A DNA stretch of 64,000 nucleotides from Streptomyces sp. MST-110588 (lineage in GTDB: Bacteria > Actinomycetota > Actinomycetes > Streptomycetales > Streptomycetaceae): the NCBI RefSeq assembly GCF_022695595.1, contig NZ_CP074380.1:682001-746000 (forward strand), read 5' to 3'. This document shows positions 1 to 8,021 of the stretch, piece by piece. Under the pieces are notes generated by a model. It saw nothing but the letters and a program-made list of their open reading frames with translations, had not been told where the DNA came from and did no database searches. How positions within the stretch are numbered: the stretch's first letter is position 1; the number at the start of each line of letters is the position of its first letter. The translations under genes were made by a program, and so were the position numbers.

Positions 1-449
1 TCGATCAGCGCCCGGGCCTGGAGCGCGGCCAGCGCCACGGAGTCCGGCCACAGCGGTGCCAGGTAGTACGGGTCGAGCTGGCGGGTCAGCACCTCGCGCA
101 GCGCGCCCGGCGAGGACTTCCCGTAGGCGTAGACCAGGGCGGTGTCGGCGTCGCCGGTCAGCAGGTGCACCCATGCCTCGTACAGGGCCCAGGCGCCGTC
201 CGTCTCGACGTGCGACTCCGCCACCGGCGGCCAGGCCCCCACCCCGTCCAGGGCCATGGTGAAGGAGAACGCACGGCCGGCGAGGTAGTCGCTGGAGCCC
301 GAGCAGATGAAGCCGATGTCCCGGGCCTTCAGTCCGGTCTGCTCCAGTACGTCGTGCAGGACCGGCATCAGCATCTCGGCCTCGGAGACCTCCGAACTGT
401 CCCGGACGTGGTCGCTCTGGGCGAAGGCGACGACGGCGACCTCACGCAT
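1..449 (-). CDS. Thiolase-family (lipid-transfer/SCP2-type) protein, C-terminus outside window
   Basis: Only the N-terminal ~149 residues are present; the gene runs off the left edge. The product begins MREVAVVAFAQSDHV and continues with the thiolase-fold N-terminal pattern, including ICSGSSDY near residue 50 and a stretch about synthase-like substrate handling (DTALVYAYGKSS). Thiolases of this lipid-transfer class act on acyl-CoA or 3-ketoacyl-CoA and are typically paired with a DUF35 partner. That partner is directly upstream here: its TGA and this ATG share one base (TGATG), so the two are probably translationally coupled and may form a complex, as known for steroid side-chain aldolases (Ltp2 with DUF35). 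The active-site Cys/His region cannot be seen, so catalysis (thiolase or aldolase) is undecided. Confidence 0.8.
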   Translation of the reverse strand, partial: MREVAVVAFAQSDHVRDSSEVSEAEMLMPVLHDVLEQTGLKARDIGFICSGSSDYLAGRAFSFTMALDGVGAWPPVAESHVETDGAWALYEAWVHLLTGDADTALVYAYGKSSPGALREVLTRQLDPYYLAPLWPDSVALAALQARALI

Positions 450-1639
450 CAGATCAGCTCCTTGTAGCTGTCGTAGTCGGCGTCGGGTTCACCGGTGGGG
501 CGGAAGTGGTCGGGGTGCCGCTCGCCCTCGGCCCATACGGGCGTCACGCGCAGGCCCATCCGTACCTGGTCGTACGGGATGCCGCCGATGCGCGCGTGGA
601 GGGGCAGGTCCGCGCCGTCCAGCGCGATGTGGGCGTAGACGTACGGGACCTCGATGTCCAGGTTGCGGGCCTTGATGTTGACGACGCAGAAGGTGGTGAC
701 GGTACCGGCCGGGCCGACCCCGACCTCCTCCGCGGTGGCGATGCCGCAGGTGGGGCAGGCGCCGCGGGGTGGCACGTACACCTTGCGGCAGGACGGGCAG
801 CGCTCGCCGACGATCCGCCGCCCGGCGAGGGCGGTGAGGTAGCGGGACTGGGCGCGGCCGGGGGTGTAGGTGTAGTCCAGGCGGGCGGGGGTGGTGATCG
901 TGGTGACGGCGTCGGCGAACTCTCCGGTGTGCGCCGCTGCTGCCTCTCGCGCCGCTTGCCCCTCGTACGGCTCTTGCGTCTCGCCCGTACCGCCGGCCCC
1001 GTCGACCCCGCCGCCCCTGCTGGTCCTGCCTGTCTCGCTTGTCCCGCCTGTCCCGCTTGTCTCACCGCTTGTCTCACCGCTGGTCTCATACGTCTCGAAG
1101 CAGGCGATGTCGGTGATCGATCCGGTGCGTTGCGCCGCCCAGCGGACGCGGATCCGCATCCCGGTCCGTACGGCCTGCGGTCCCGGTGCGTCCAGGGCGT
1201 GCAGCAGTGCGGTGTCGGCGCCGTCCAGCCGTACCAGCACCCAGGCGAAGGGGGTGGCCAGGGGCTGGCCGCGGCGCGGGGAGGGGTTCCACGCCCAGGT
1301 GGTGACGGTGCCGGTGGGGGCGACCTCGACCAGTTCGCGGATCTCCTCGGCGGTGACGGGGTCGTACTCGACGGGCGGTACGACCACCCTGCCGTCACTG
1401 CCCCGGACGCCCAGGACGGTGCGCTCGCGCAGCCCGGTCAAAAAGGCGCTCTGTACGGGGCCGAGGGAACGGGTGAACGGGAACTCCACCACGAGCGGCG
1501 CCGAGAGCACTTCGGACGGGCGGGTCCGAGGTGTGCGGGCCTCGGACGTACGGGCCTCAGGCGGGCCGGTCCGGGACGTGTGCGTTTCGGACGTGCGCGT
1601 CTCGGGTGTGTGCGTCTCGGGCGTACGGGCCTGCGGCAT
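449..1639 (-). CDS. DUF35 OB-fold / zinc-ribbon protein, duplicated, partner of thiolase
   Basis: 396 residues, start ATG preceded by GGAGG. The C-terminal half (about 250-396) is a canonical DUF35 unit: a rubredoxin-like zinc ribbon CPSCRKVYVPPRGACPTCG followed by an OB fold (GPAGTVTTFCVVN). The N-terminal half (about 45-180) resembles a second OB fold of the same family (GTVTTWAWNPSP) but without the zinc cysteines, so the protein looks like an internal duplication, roughly twice the usual ~130-residue length. DUF35 proteins bind acyl-CoA and complex with thiolase-like or hydratase enzymes; the partner thiolase overlaps this gene by one base. Residues 4-43 are eight pentapeptide repeats, and the linker near 185-215 is Thr/Gly/Ser-rich and repetitive; both are probably disordered. 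Confidence 0.82.
   Translation of the reverse strand: MPQARTPETHTPETRTSETHTSRTGPPEARTSEARTPRTRPSEVLSAPLVVEFPFTRSLGPVQSAFLTGLRERTVLGVRGSDGRVVVPPVEYDPVTAEEIRELVEVAPTGTVTTWAWNPSPRRGQPLATPFAWVLVRLDGADTALLHALDAPGPQAVRTGMRIRVRWAAQRTGSITDIACFETYETSGETSGETSGTGGTSETGRTSRGGGVDGAGGTGETQEPYEGQAAREAAAAHTGEFADAVTTITTPARLDYTYTPGRAQSRYLTALAGRRIVGERCPSCRKVYVPPRGACPTCGIATAEEVGVGPAGTVTTFCVVNIKARNLDIEVPYVYAHIALDGADLPLHARIGGIPYDQVRMGLRVTPVWAEGERHPDHFRPTGEPDADYDSYKELI
1511..1630 (-). repeat. Tandem pentapeptide-coding repeat, 8 x 15 bp
   Basis: Residues 4-43 of the DUF35 protein read as ARTPE THTPE TRTSE THTSR and four further variants: eight 15-bp units in frame. The rest of the protein is conserved, so this is an added, probably disordered, N-terminal extension. 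Confidence 0.8.
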
Positions 1640-1657
1640 GCGGACCTCCGTAAGGTG

Positions 1658-2533
1658 TCAGGCGCGCCGGTAGACGGGCGGTCGTTTCTCCGCGAAGGCC
1701 CGGGAGCCTTCCTTGGCGTCCTCGGTGCCGAAGACGGGCAGGCCGCGTTCGAGTTCGGCCTTCAGGCCCTCGGCCTCGGTCATCCCCGCGCTCTCATAGA
1801 CGGACGCCTTGACCGCCTCGACGGCGAGCGGGCCGCAGGCGTTGATCCGCCCGGCGATCTCCAGCGCCTTGGCCAGCGCGCCGCCGTCGGGCACCACATG
1901 GCCGATCAGCCCGATCCGCTCGGCCTCACGGGCCGGGTAGGGCCGTCCGGTGAGCAGCATCTCCAGGGCGTGGGTGTGCGGGATCTGGCGGGCCAGGCGG
2001 ACCGTGGAGCCGCCGATGGGGAAGAGGCCGCGGGCGACTTCGAAGAGCCCGAAGACGGCGCTCTCGCCGGCCACCCTGATGTCCGTGCCCTGGAGGATCT
2101 CCGTACCGCCGGCGACACAGTGTCCCTCGACCGCCGCGATCACCGGTTTGCGCGGCCGGTGGTGGCGCAGCATGGCCTTCCAGTGCAGGTCGGGGTCGGC
2201 CTTGAGGCGGTCGCGGTACGGATCGCCCATCGGCCCTCCGGTCCCCGCCCCGCCTTCAGGGCCCGCCTCGCCTCCGGCTTCCGCCCTGCCCCCGAACCCC
2301 GACGCTCCCCCGTTCCCCGCCAGTGCCTTGAGGTCCATTCCGGCGCAGAAGCAGCCGCCCGCGCCGGTGAGCACGACCGAGCGGACGGTGTCGTCCTCGT
2401 CGGCCGCGAGCCAGCCGTCGTACAGGCCCACCAGCATCGGCAGCGAGAGGGCGTTCTTCGCCTCCGGCCGGTTGAGCGTAAGCACCAGTGTCGCGCCCAC
2501 GCGCTCCACGGTGAGGTGTTCGGTGCCCTCCAT
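1658..2533 (-). CDS. Enoyl-CoA hydratase/isomerase (crotonase) family protein
   Basis: 291 residues, crotonase fold. The oxyanion-hole segments are visible: GAGGCFCAGMDLKAL near residue 55 and EGHCVAGGTEILQGTDIRV near 155, followed by FGLFEVARGLFP, where the catalytic acidic residues usually lie. The family hydrates or isomerises enoyl-CoA thioesters, so a role in acyl-CoA degradation with the downstream DUF35/thiolase pair is likely. The gap to the DUF35 gene is only 18 bases on the same strand, so these three form an operon. A Gly/Ala/Glu-rich insert of about 30 residues follows the first oxyanion loop and is atypical for the family. The exact substrate cannot be told. Confidence 0.88.
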   Translation of the reverse strand: MEGTEHLTVERVGATLVLTLNRPEAKNALSLPMLVGLYDGWLAADEDDTVRSVVLTGAGGCFCAGMDLKALAGNGGASGFGGRAEAGGEAGPEGGAGTGGPMGDPYRDRLKADPDLHWKAMLRHHRPRKPVIAAVEGHCVAGGTEILQGTDIRVAGESAVFGLFEVARGLFPIGGSTVRLARQIPHTHALEMLLTGRPYPAREAERIGLIGHVVPDGGALAKALEIAGRINACGPLAVEAVKASVYESAGMTEAEGLKAELERGLPVFGTEDAKEGSRAFAEKRPPVYRRA

Positions 2534-2718
2534 TACATCCTCCCGCCCCGTGCCGCCTTGCGCCCACGACGGAGAACAGGTTGCAGGAGGCGCACACCGA
2601 CTTCAAGAGTTTCCTGACTACCAGTCAGATTCGTTGCTCGGGCCCTCTTCCAAGGGCCGCCGCGCGGCGCTCTAATGACGGCCGAGCGCCCGACGTCCGC
2701 GCCCGGTCTGGAGGAGAC

Positions 2719-4419
2719 ATGGAGTACAACCTCGCCGACCTCTTCGAATCGGTCGTCGACACGGTTCCCGGCCGCGAGGCGCTGGTCTTCCTCGACCATC
2801 CCGGTACGGGCGCCGAGCGGCGCCTGACGTACGCGGAACTGGACCGCGCCGCCAACCGGCTCGCCCACCACCTCCGTGACCACGGCATCACCCCGGGGGC
2901 CCACGTCGGCCTGTACCTCTACAACGGCGTCGAGTACCTCCAGACCGTCTACGCCTGCCTGAAGATCCGCGCCGTCCCCGTCAACGTCAACTACCGCTAC
3001 GTGGAGGAGGAACTGGCCTACCTCTACCGGGACGCGGACCTCGCCGCGCTCGTCTTCGACGCGGAGTTCACCGGACGGGTGGCCGCCGCACTGCCCCGGT
3101 CCGGGGCGGGAGCCGGGAAGCTGCGTCACCTCCTGCGGGTGGGCACACCTCCCCCGGACACCCAGGAACCCGCGCTCGCCCCCGTCCCGTTCGCCGAGGC
3201 CGAGGCATCCGGCTCCCCCGAGCGCGGCTTCGCCCCCCGTTCCCCCGACGACCGGCTCATCATCTACACCGGCGGCACCACCGGGATGCCCAAGGGCGTC
3301 ATCTGGCGGCACGAGGACATCTTCTTCTCCGGCATGGGCGGCGGCGCCCCGACCGGCGAGCCCGTACGGCACCCGCGGGAGCTGGCGGAACGGGTCGCGG
3401 CCGGCGGCGAGGGGCTGGTCTTCTTCCCCACGCCCCCGCTGATGCACGGCACCTCCACCCTCACCGTCTTCATCGCCTTCCACTACGGCCAGAAGGTCGT
3501 CCTCCACCGCAAGTACGTGCCCGAAGAGGTGCTGCGCACCATCGAGCGGGAGCGGGTCACCAGTGTCTCGCTGGTGGGGGACGCGATGCTGCGCCCGCTG
3601 GCCGACGCGCTCGCCGGGCCCCTGAAGGGGGCCGACTGCTCCTCGCTCCTGAGCGTCAGCAGCTCCGGCGCGATCCTCTCGGAGACCGTACGGAACCGGT
3701 TCGCCGCCCTGGCCCCGCACGTGCTGCTGCTGAACAACTTCGGCTCGACCGAGTCCGGCTTCACCGGCACGGCGACCGAGGACTCCGGCCCCGACCGCGG
3801 TTTCCGGCTGCGCGTCAACGCCCGTACGGCAGTGGTCGACCCGGTGACGCACGCACCGGTCGCCCCCGGCGAGGAGGGCCGGATCGCGCTGCACGGCCAC
3901 GTACCGCTGGGCTACTACAACGACCCCCGGAAAACCGCCGAGACCTTCTTCGAGGCGGACGGCGAGCGGTGGGTGCTGCTCGGTGACATGGCGACCGTCG
4001 GCGCGGACGGTGTCGTCACCGTCCTGGGCCGTGGCTCGCAGTGCATCAACTCCGGTGGGGAGAAGGTCTATCCGGAGGAGGTCGAGCAGGCGCTCAAGGC
4101 ACATCCGGACGTGTACGACGCGCTGGTCGCGGGAATTCCCGACGACCGGTGGGGCCAGCGCGTGGCGGCGGTGGTCCAACTGCGGGAGGGCTGCGCCGAA
4201 ATGAGCGTGGCGAACGTACAGGCCCACTGCCGTTCCCGGCTGGCGGGCTACAAGATCCCCCGTACCGTCGTCTTCACCGACCGCATCGCACGCTCCCCCA
4301 GCGGCAAGGCCGACTACCGGTGGGCGAAGGCGGTGGCGGGGGCCGGGGCGTCAGCGGCACCGGCGGGCCGGGACGGTACGGGAGCGCCGGGAGGGACGAA
4401 CGGGGACCTGACGTCCTGA
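2719..4419 (+). CDS. Acyl-CoA synthetase (AMP-forming, FadD-like)
   Basis: 566 residues. The ATG at 2719 was chosen over in-frame upstream codons because GGAGGA lies 4 bases before it. ANL superfamily: P-loop motif YTGGTTGMPKGV near residue 178, NNFGSTESG near 337, LLGDMATVGADG near 417, and the C-terminal lysine in RSPSGKADYRW near 527. It adenylates a carboxylic acid and transfers it to CoA in the cytoplasm. The IWRHED extension after the P-loop resembles synthetases of the steroid or branched acid type (FadD19/FadD17-like), which fits the divergent thiolase/DUF35/crotonase operon 185 bp away. The shared intergenic region probably holds both promoters. Confidence 0.9.
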   Translation: MEYNLADLFESVVDTVPGREALVFLDHPGTGAERRLTYAELDRAANRLAHHLRDHGITPGAHVGLYLYNGVEYLQTVYACLKIRAVPVNVNYRYVEEELAYLYRDADLAALVFDAEFTGRVAAALPRSGAGAGKLRHLLRVGTPPPDTQEPALAPVPFAEAEASGSPERGFAPRSPDDRLIIYTGGTTGMPKGVIWRHEDIFFSGMGGGAPTGEPVRHPRELAERVAAGGEGLVFFPTPPLMHGTSTLTVFIAFHYGQKVVLHRKYVPEEVLRTIERERVTSVSLVGDAMLRPLADALAGPLKGADCSSLLSVSSSGAILSETVRNRFAALAPHVLLLNNFGSTESGFTGTATEDSGPDRGFRLRVNARTAVVDPVTHAPVAPGEEGRIALHGHVPLGYYNDPRKTAETFFEADGERWVLLGDMATVGADGVVTVLGRGSQCINSGGEKVYPEEVEQALKAHPDVYDALVAGIPDDRWGQRVAAVVQLREGCAEMSVANVQAHCRSRLAGYKIPRTVVFTDRIARSPSGKADYRWAKAVAGAGASAAPAGRDGTGAPGGTNGDLTS

Positions 4420-4426
4420 GTTCCGG

Positions 4427-4447
4427 CGCGGTCCGCCTACGACCGCG
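4427..4447. terminator. Short stem-loop between convergent genes
   Basis: CGCGGTC and GACCGCG form a 7-bp stem around a 7-base loop, placed just after the acyl-CoA synthetase stop and over the stop of the convergent PH-domain gene. There is no T-run, so it would be a weak, GC-type bidirectional terminator at best. Confidence 0.4.
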
Positions 4448-4970
4448 ACGCCCGCGATGCGCTGGACGGGTCCTGCGCGGTCGCCATGTTCCGGCGCCGG
4501 ATGATCTCGCCCTTGACCGCCTCCAGAGCGGAATCGAACTCGGCGTGTGCGGGCGCGGGCAGGCACAAGCTCCTGCCGTTCGCCAGGTCGAGCCGGATGC
4601 GGTATGCGGGGGTGCCCCGGCGGCCCGCGTAGGACTCCCTGCCCTTGTCGACGGAGATGCCCTCGATCTCCTGCCAGGGGACGAACCGCCGACGCAGCAA
4701 CGTCCGGGTCCGGATGCCTTCGGCGTCGACGCAGGTACGCCCGGAGGTGTAGTGGTACCCGACGAGCGAGAGGGACACGCACACCAGAAGGCCGATGGCC
4801 GCTTCCCTCAGATCGCTGCCCCGCGGTTCCGCGAAGACCCGCCGGCCGAATTCCTCCCAGCCGATGCCGAACGTGATGACGCACGCCGGGATGACTCCTC
4901 CCACGAGGAAGACGGCGGCGGCACACCACTGCCACACACGGGACGCAGCACGGAATTCGATCGTTTGCAC
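4437..4970 (-). CDS. Membrane protein with bacterial PH domain
   Basis: 177 residues, GTG start. Two hydrophobic segments (about 12-37 and 57-73) precede a bacterial PH-type beta domain (about 75-160) with the typical TCVDAEGIRTRTLLRRRFVPW and IEGISVD strands. These small actinobacterial membrane proteins have no defined biochemical role. The start has no ribosome binding site but a TAGGGT box exactly 6 bases upstream, so the message is probably leaderless. Convergent with the acyl-CoA synthetase and divergent from the P450 across only 72 bp. Confidence 0.75.
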   Translation of the reverse strand: MQTIEFRAASRVWQWCAAAVFLVGGVIPACVITFGIGWEEFGRRVFAEPRGSDLREAAIGLLVCVSLSLVGYHYTSGRTCVDAEGIRTRTLLRRRFVPWQEIEGISVDKGRESYAGRRGTPAYRIRLDLANGRSLCLPAPAHAEFDSALEAVKGEIIRRRNMATAQDPSSASRASRS

Positions 4971-4976
4971 GGTTTC

Positions 4977-4982
4977 ACCCTA
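4977..4982 (-). promoter_or_regulatory. Probable -10 box (TAGGGT), leaderless promoter of PH-domain gene
   Basis: TAGGGT on the minus strand ends 6 bases before the GTG start. The distance matches transcription starting at the start codon, and no Shine-Dalgarno sequence is present. No clear -35 box. Confidence 0.5.
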
Positions 4983-5031
4983 CGCTCCGGGTGCTGTCCG
5001 TTCCCAAGCCCGCGGCAGCCGCCTCCCGTTC

Positions 5032-5037
5032 TAGACT
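5032..5037 (+). promoter_or_regulatory. Probable -10 box (TAGACT), leaderless promoter of P450 gene
   Basis: TAGACT lies 5 bases upstream of the P450 ATG. This is the spacing expected for a leaderless transcript; a GGAA directly before the ATG is too close to serve as a ribosome site. No convincing -35 hexamer. Confidence 0.5.
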
Positions 5038-5042
5038 GGAAC

Positions 5043-6401
5043 ATGGACCTGGATGCGGACCTGAACCCGGACCCTGATGCGGACCTGAACCCGGACCTGG
5101 ACGCGGCCCCGGACGCCAAGGCTCGATTCCTGCTGACCCCATGCGGGCAGGACCCGCATGCAGAGGCACGGGCGCTCCGTGCGCAGGGTCCCGTCGTCCC
5201 CGTGGAACTGCCCGGTGGCGTACGGGCCTGGCTGGTGACCCATCAGGAGGCCGGCCGCGCGGTACTGGCCGACGACCGCTTCGTGAAGGACATCAGGGCG
5301 TGGCACGCCTGGCAGCGCGGCGACATCCCGGCCGACTGGCCGATGGCGCCGCTGGTCACCGTCGCCAACATGACCACCGCCACCGGCACCGATCACCGAC
5401 GGCTGCGCGCGCCGCTGGCCAAGGCGTTCACCGTACGCCGCGTGGAGCGACTGCGTCCCCGTATCGAGCACTTCACCCGCGACCTCCTGGACGACCTGGA
5501 AGCCACCGTCGCCGCACAGCCGGACGGCGGCCCGGTGGACCTGCGGGCGCGCTTCGCCCATCCGCTCCCCATAAGGGTGATCTGCGAGCTGTTCGGCGTT
5601 CCGGAGAGCGGGCGGCCCCGGCTGCGGGACCTGTGCGGCGCCCTGTTCGGCGGCGCGCCCGCCGGCCCGGCCGAGGTACTCGCCGGCCACCGGGAACTGC
5701 GTTCCGTACTCGCCGCCCTGCTCGCCGACAAGAGCGCGCATCCGGGCGACGACCTGACCAGCGCGTTGCTGGCCGCGGCGGGGAACGGAACCGAACCCTA
5801 CGCAGATCCTCACGAAAACCCCCGCGAAGGCCCCCCGGACACCCGTGCGCTCAGCGGGCCGGAGCTCGTGGACACCCTGCTGCTGATGATCTTCGCCGGT
5901 CATGAGACCACCGTGAACTTGCTGGTGAGCGCCGTTCACGCGCTGCTCACCCACCCCGGCCAGCTCGCCCTGGCCCGTACCGGGAAGGTGCCGTGGCCCG
6001 CGGTGGTCGAGGAGGCGCTGCGCTGGGATCCTCCGGTGGGCAGCCTGCCGTTCCGCTATGCCCGGTGCGACGCGGAGGTGGCCGGCCGCACCATCCGTGC
6101 GGGCGAGCCCGTCATACTCTCCTATACGGCCTTCGGCCGTGACCCGCGACAGCACGGCCCCGGCGCCGACCGCTTCGACATCACCCGTACACCCGTCCCG
6201 CATCTGTCGTTCGGCCACGGCATCCACCACTGCCTCGGCGCGCCACTGGCCCGCCTGGAAGCCGGAATCGCCCTCCCCGCCCTCTTCGCCCGCTTTCCCC
6301 ACCTCGCCCTCTACGAACCCGGGATCCCGCCGAAGCGCCGCCCCACCATCGTCTTCCCCGGCTATCGCGACCTGCCGGTCCTCCTGGAGCCGGCTCCCTG
6401 A
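5043..6401 (+). CDS. Cytochrome P450
   Basis: 452 residues, soluble bacterial class I P450. Landmarks: I-helix FAGHETT near residue 283, ExxR at E324-R327 (EALRWDPP), heme loop FGHGIHHCLGAP with the iron-ligating Cys about residue 397. It needs ferredoxin and reductase from elsewhere. The first ~25 residues are a repeated acidic stretch (DLDADLNPDPDADLNPDLDA), an extension absent from ordinary P450s. A second low-complexity insert of about 20 residues sits just before the I helix. The substrate is unknown; it could serve the acyl-CoA cluster to the left or the terpenoid locus to the right, but neither is shown. Divergent from the PH-domain gene. Confidence 0.92.
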   Translation: MDLDADLNPDPDADLNPDLDAAPDAKARFLLTPCGQDPHAEARALRAQGPVVPVELPGGVRAWLVTHQEAGRAVLADDRFVKDIRAWHAWQRGDIPADWPMAPLVTVANMTTATGTDHRRLRAPLAKAFTVRRVERLRPRIEHFTRDLLDDLEATVAAQPDGGPVDLRARFAHPLPIRVICELFGVPESGRPRLRDLCGALFGGAPAGPAEVLAGHRELRSVLAALLADKSAHPGDDLTSALLAAAGNGTEPYADPHENPREGPPDTRALSGPELVDTLLLMIFAGHETTVNLLVSAVHALLTHPGQLALARTGKVPWPAVVEEALRWDPPVGSLPFRYARCDAEVAGRTIRAGEPVILSYTAFGRDPRQHGPGADRFDITRTPVPHLSFGHGIHHCLGAPLARLEAGIALPALFARFPHLALYEPGIPPKRRPTIVFPGYRDLPVLLEPAP

Positions 6402-6483
6402 CCCCACCACCGCCCGCCCTGGGTGCCGGAACTGGTCGTGGTCCACGCGTCCGGGACCGGTCGTCGAGAGTGGCCGCACGACG

Positions 6484-7056
6484 TCAGCGCCCGGAAGCTC
6501 CCAGGATCTGATCGGCCGTCGCGAAACGGTGCTCCGTCGCCTTCAGCACGTCGTAGAGGTAGCCGAAGTACTCCGTTTCCGCCGTTCCTGTGAGCACCGC
6601 CAACAGGAAGGCGAGGCACCCCATGTCGTGGTGCTCCCACAGCGGGCCGCGCCCCTCGTTGTAGAGCACGGTCCACCGGTCGGGGTGCTGACCGGGCCGC
6701 ACCAGCCAGTACATGAACGCCCCCGTGCCCTCCTCGAAAGCCCACGGCAGGATGCGCGCCCCCGCCTCCAGCAGGCCGGCGGGCTTGTCCTCGAACTCCC
6801 ACAGGTCGGCCAGGATCTCGTCCCGCTCCGCGGCCTGGGTGTGCAGGTCACAGTCGCTGTAGGCGGAGTCGGGAACGAGCAGCCAGATCGTCTCGTCGAA
6901 GAGGCCGTCGCCGTATGTACCGACGAGTTGCTTGTAGTCGGCGGGCAGAGCCACACCCAAGGCACGCTCTGCCTGCGCCCAGTCCACCGCGGGCGGCGGT
7001 TCGGCGGGCGGCGGGCAGAGGCGGACGAGGGCATCGAGGGCATCGGGGGCGATCAT
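6484..7056 (-). CDS. SMI1/KNR4 (SUKH) family protein
   Basis: 190 residues. The N-terminal region (GVALPADYKQLVGTYGDGLF, residues about 33-52) is the SUKH signature: conserved P-x-D-Y-K followed by YGxG. Family members are immunity proteins to secreted toxins or cytosolic regulators. No toxin gene is adjacent, so an orphan immunity or housekeeping role is equally open. A TAGCGT box 7 bases upstream of the ATG, without a ribosome site, suggests a leaderless message. The next gene on the same strand starts 105 bp upstream of it and is not overlapped. Confidence 0.8.
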   Translation of the reverse strand: MIAPDALDALVRLCPPPAEPPPAVDWAQAERALGVALPADYKQLVGTYGDGLFDETIWLLVPDSAYSDCDLHTQAAERDEILADLWEFEDKPAGLLEAGARILPWAFEEGTGAFMYWLVRPGQHPDRWTVLYNEGRGPLWEHHDMGCLAFLLAVLTGTAETEYFGYLYDVLKATEHRFATADQILGASGR

Positions 7057-7063
7057 GAAACGG

Positions 7064-7069
7064 ACGCTA
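7064..7069 (-). promoter_or_regulatory. Probable -10 box (TAGCGT) of SUKH gene
   Basis: TAGCGT on the minus strand, 7 bases before the ATG at 7056. No ribosome binding site lies between them, which fits a leaderless start. Confidence 0.45.
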
Positions 7070-7161
7070 CTGGTGCCCCGGCCGGTGACCGTGGGCGGGG
7101 GACAGGCAGGCGAAGAGCCGCCCGGGAACCCGGCAGCCCCACTCCCGCACTTGCCGGGTGC

Positions 7162-7860
7162 CTACGGCCGGGGGCCGAGGAAGGCGCGTACGGCGTCGAG
7201 GTATTCCAGGGGGCGTTCCTCGTGGACGAGATGGCCGGCGCCTTCGATGGTCACGAGCCGGCAGTCGGGGATCAGGGCGGCCATCTCGGCGAGGTGCTGC
7301 TGCGGGATGTGGCTCTCCGGTCCGCCGGCGATGACCAGAGTCGGTGCGGTGATCTCCGGCAGGCCGTCCCACCAGCGCGGGTCGGGGGCGTTGCGCTGGG
7401 CCACCACCGCGGCCTTCGCCTCCCAGTCGAAGCCCAGCGGCTCCCCGGGCCGTTCGGGGACCTGCTGCGGGGGTTCGGCCGGGCGGGGCGGTGGCGACTC
7501 CTCCAGGATCAGCCGGTCCACCAGGTCCGGCCGGTCGAGGGCGACCAGCAGGGCGGTCATGCCGCCCAGCGAGTGGCCGATCAGCGTGACCCGGTCCAGC
7601 TCCAGCGCCCGGAGGAAGCCGATCACGTCGTCCCGCCAGCGCTCGAAGCCGTACTCCCCGGGCCAGTCGCTCCTGCCGTGCCCCCGGAGGTCCGGCGCGT
7701 ACACGTGATGGGTGGTGGCGAGCTGGCCGACCACGCCCCGCCAGTCCTCGCCGTCCTCGCCGAGGCAGTGCAGCAGCACCGCCGGCGGCGCGTCCGGCTC
7801 CCCCCATTGCCGGTATGCCAGTTGAACGTCTGCTACCTGCACCTTCTTCACCTCGTCCAT
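7162..7860 (-). CDS. Alpha/beta hydrolase
   Basis: 232 residues. Nucleophile elbow GHSLG in LIGHSLGGMTALL near residue 97, preceded by the oxyanion region LLHCLGED and the DLRGHGRSDWPGEYGF loop. The catalytic Asp is likely in the TAPTLVIAGGPES strand and the His in IEGAGHLVHEERP near residue 208. The PDLRGHGRS signature is typical of small carboxylester, lactone or haloperoxidase-like hydrolases. Substrate unknown. A TACCGT box 6 bases before the ATG suggests a leaderless transcript. Divergent from the phenylacetate-CoA ligase gene. Confidence 0.85.
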   Translation of the reverse strand: MDEVKKVQVADVQLAYRQWGEPDAPPAVLLHCLGEDGEDWRGVVGQLATTHHVYAPDLRGHGRSDWPGEYGFERWRDDVIGFLRALELDRVTLIGHSLGGMTALLVALDRPDLVDRLILEESPPPRPAEPPQQVPERPGEPLGFDWEAKAAVVAQRNAPDPRWWDGLPEITAPTLVIAGGPESHIPQQHLAEMAALIPDCRLVTIEGAGHLVHEERPLEYLDAVRAFLGPRP

Positions 7861-7866
7861 GGACCC

Positions 7867-7872
7867 ACGGTA
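7867..7872 (-). promoter_or_regulatory. Probable -10 box (TACCGT) of alpha/beta hydrolase gene
   Basis: TACCGT on the minus strand, 6 bases before the ATG at 7860, with no Shine-Dalgarno sequence in between. Confidence 0.4.
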
Positions 7873-8021
7873 CTCAGCGCATCATCGGACACACCCCTTG
7901 ACGCCGTTCGCCGGGCGCTGATTATTTGGACCGGCACTCGGCGACCGAATGATCGGTCGGCCCGATGGGCGGGCACGTACGCATACAGGACGCACGTACG
8001 GATACAGGACGGTGGACTTCC

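Noticed and set aside
506..2617. 703-residue plus-strand open frame across the DUF35 and crotonase genes
   Set aside because: It is the antisense shadow of two conserved minus-strand genes; its sequence is Gly/Arg/Ala-rich without domains, as expected when GC3 bias removes stops.
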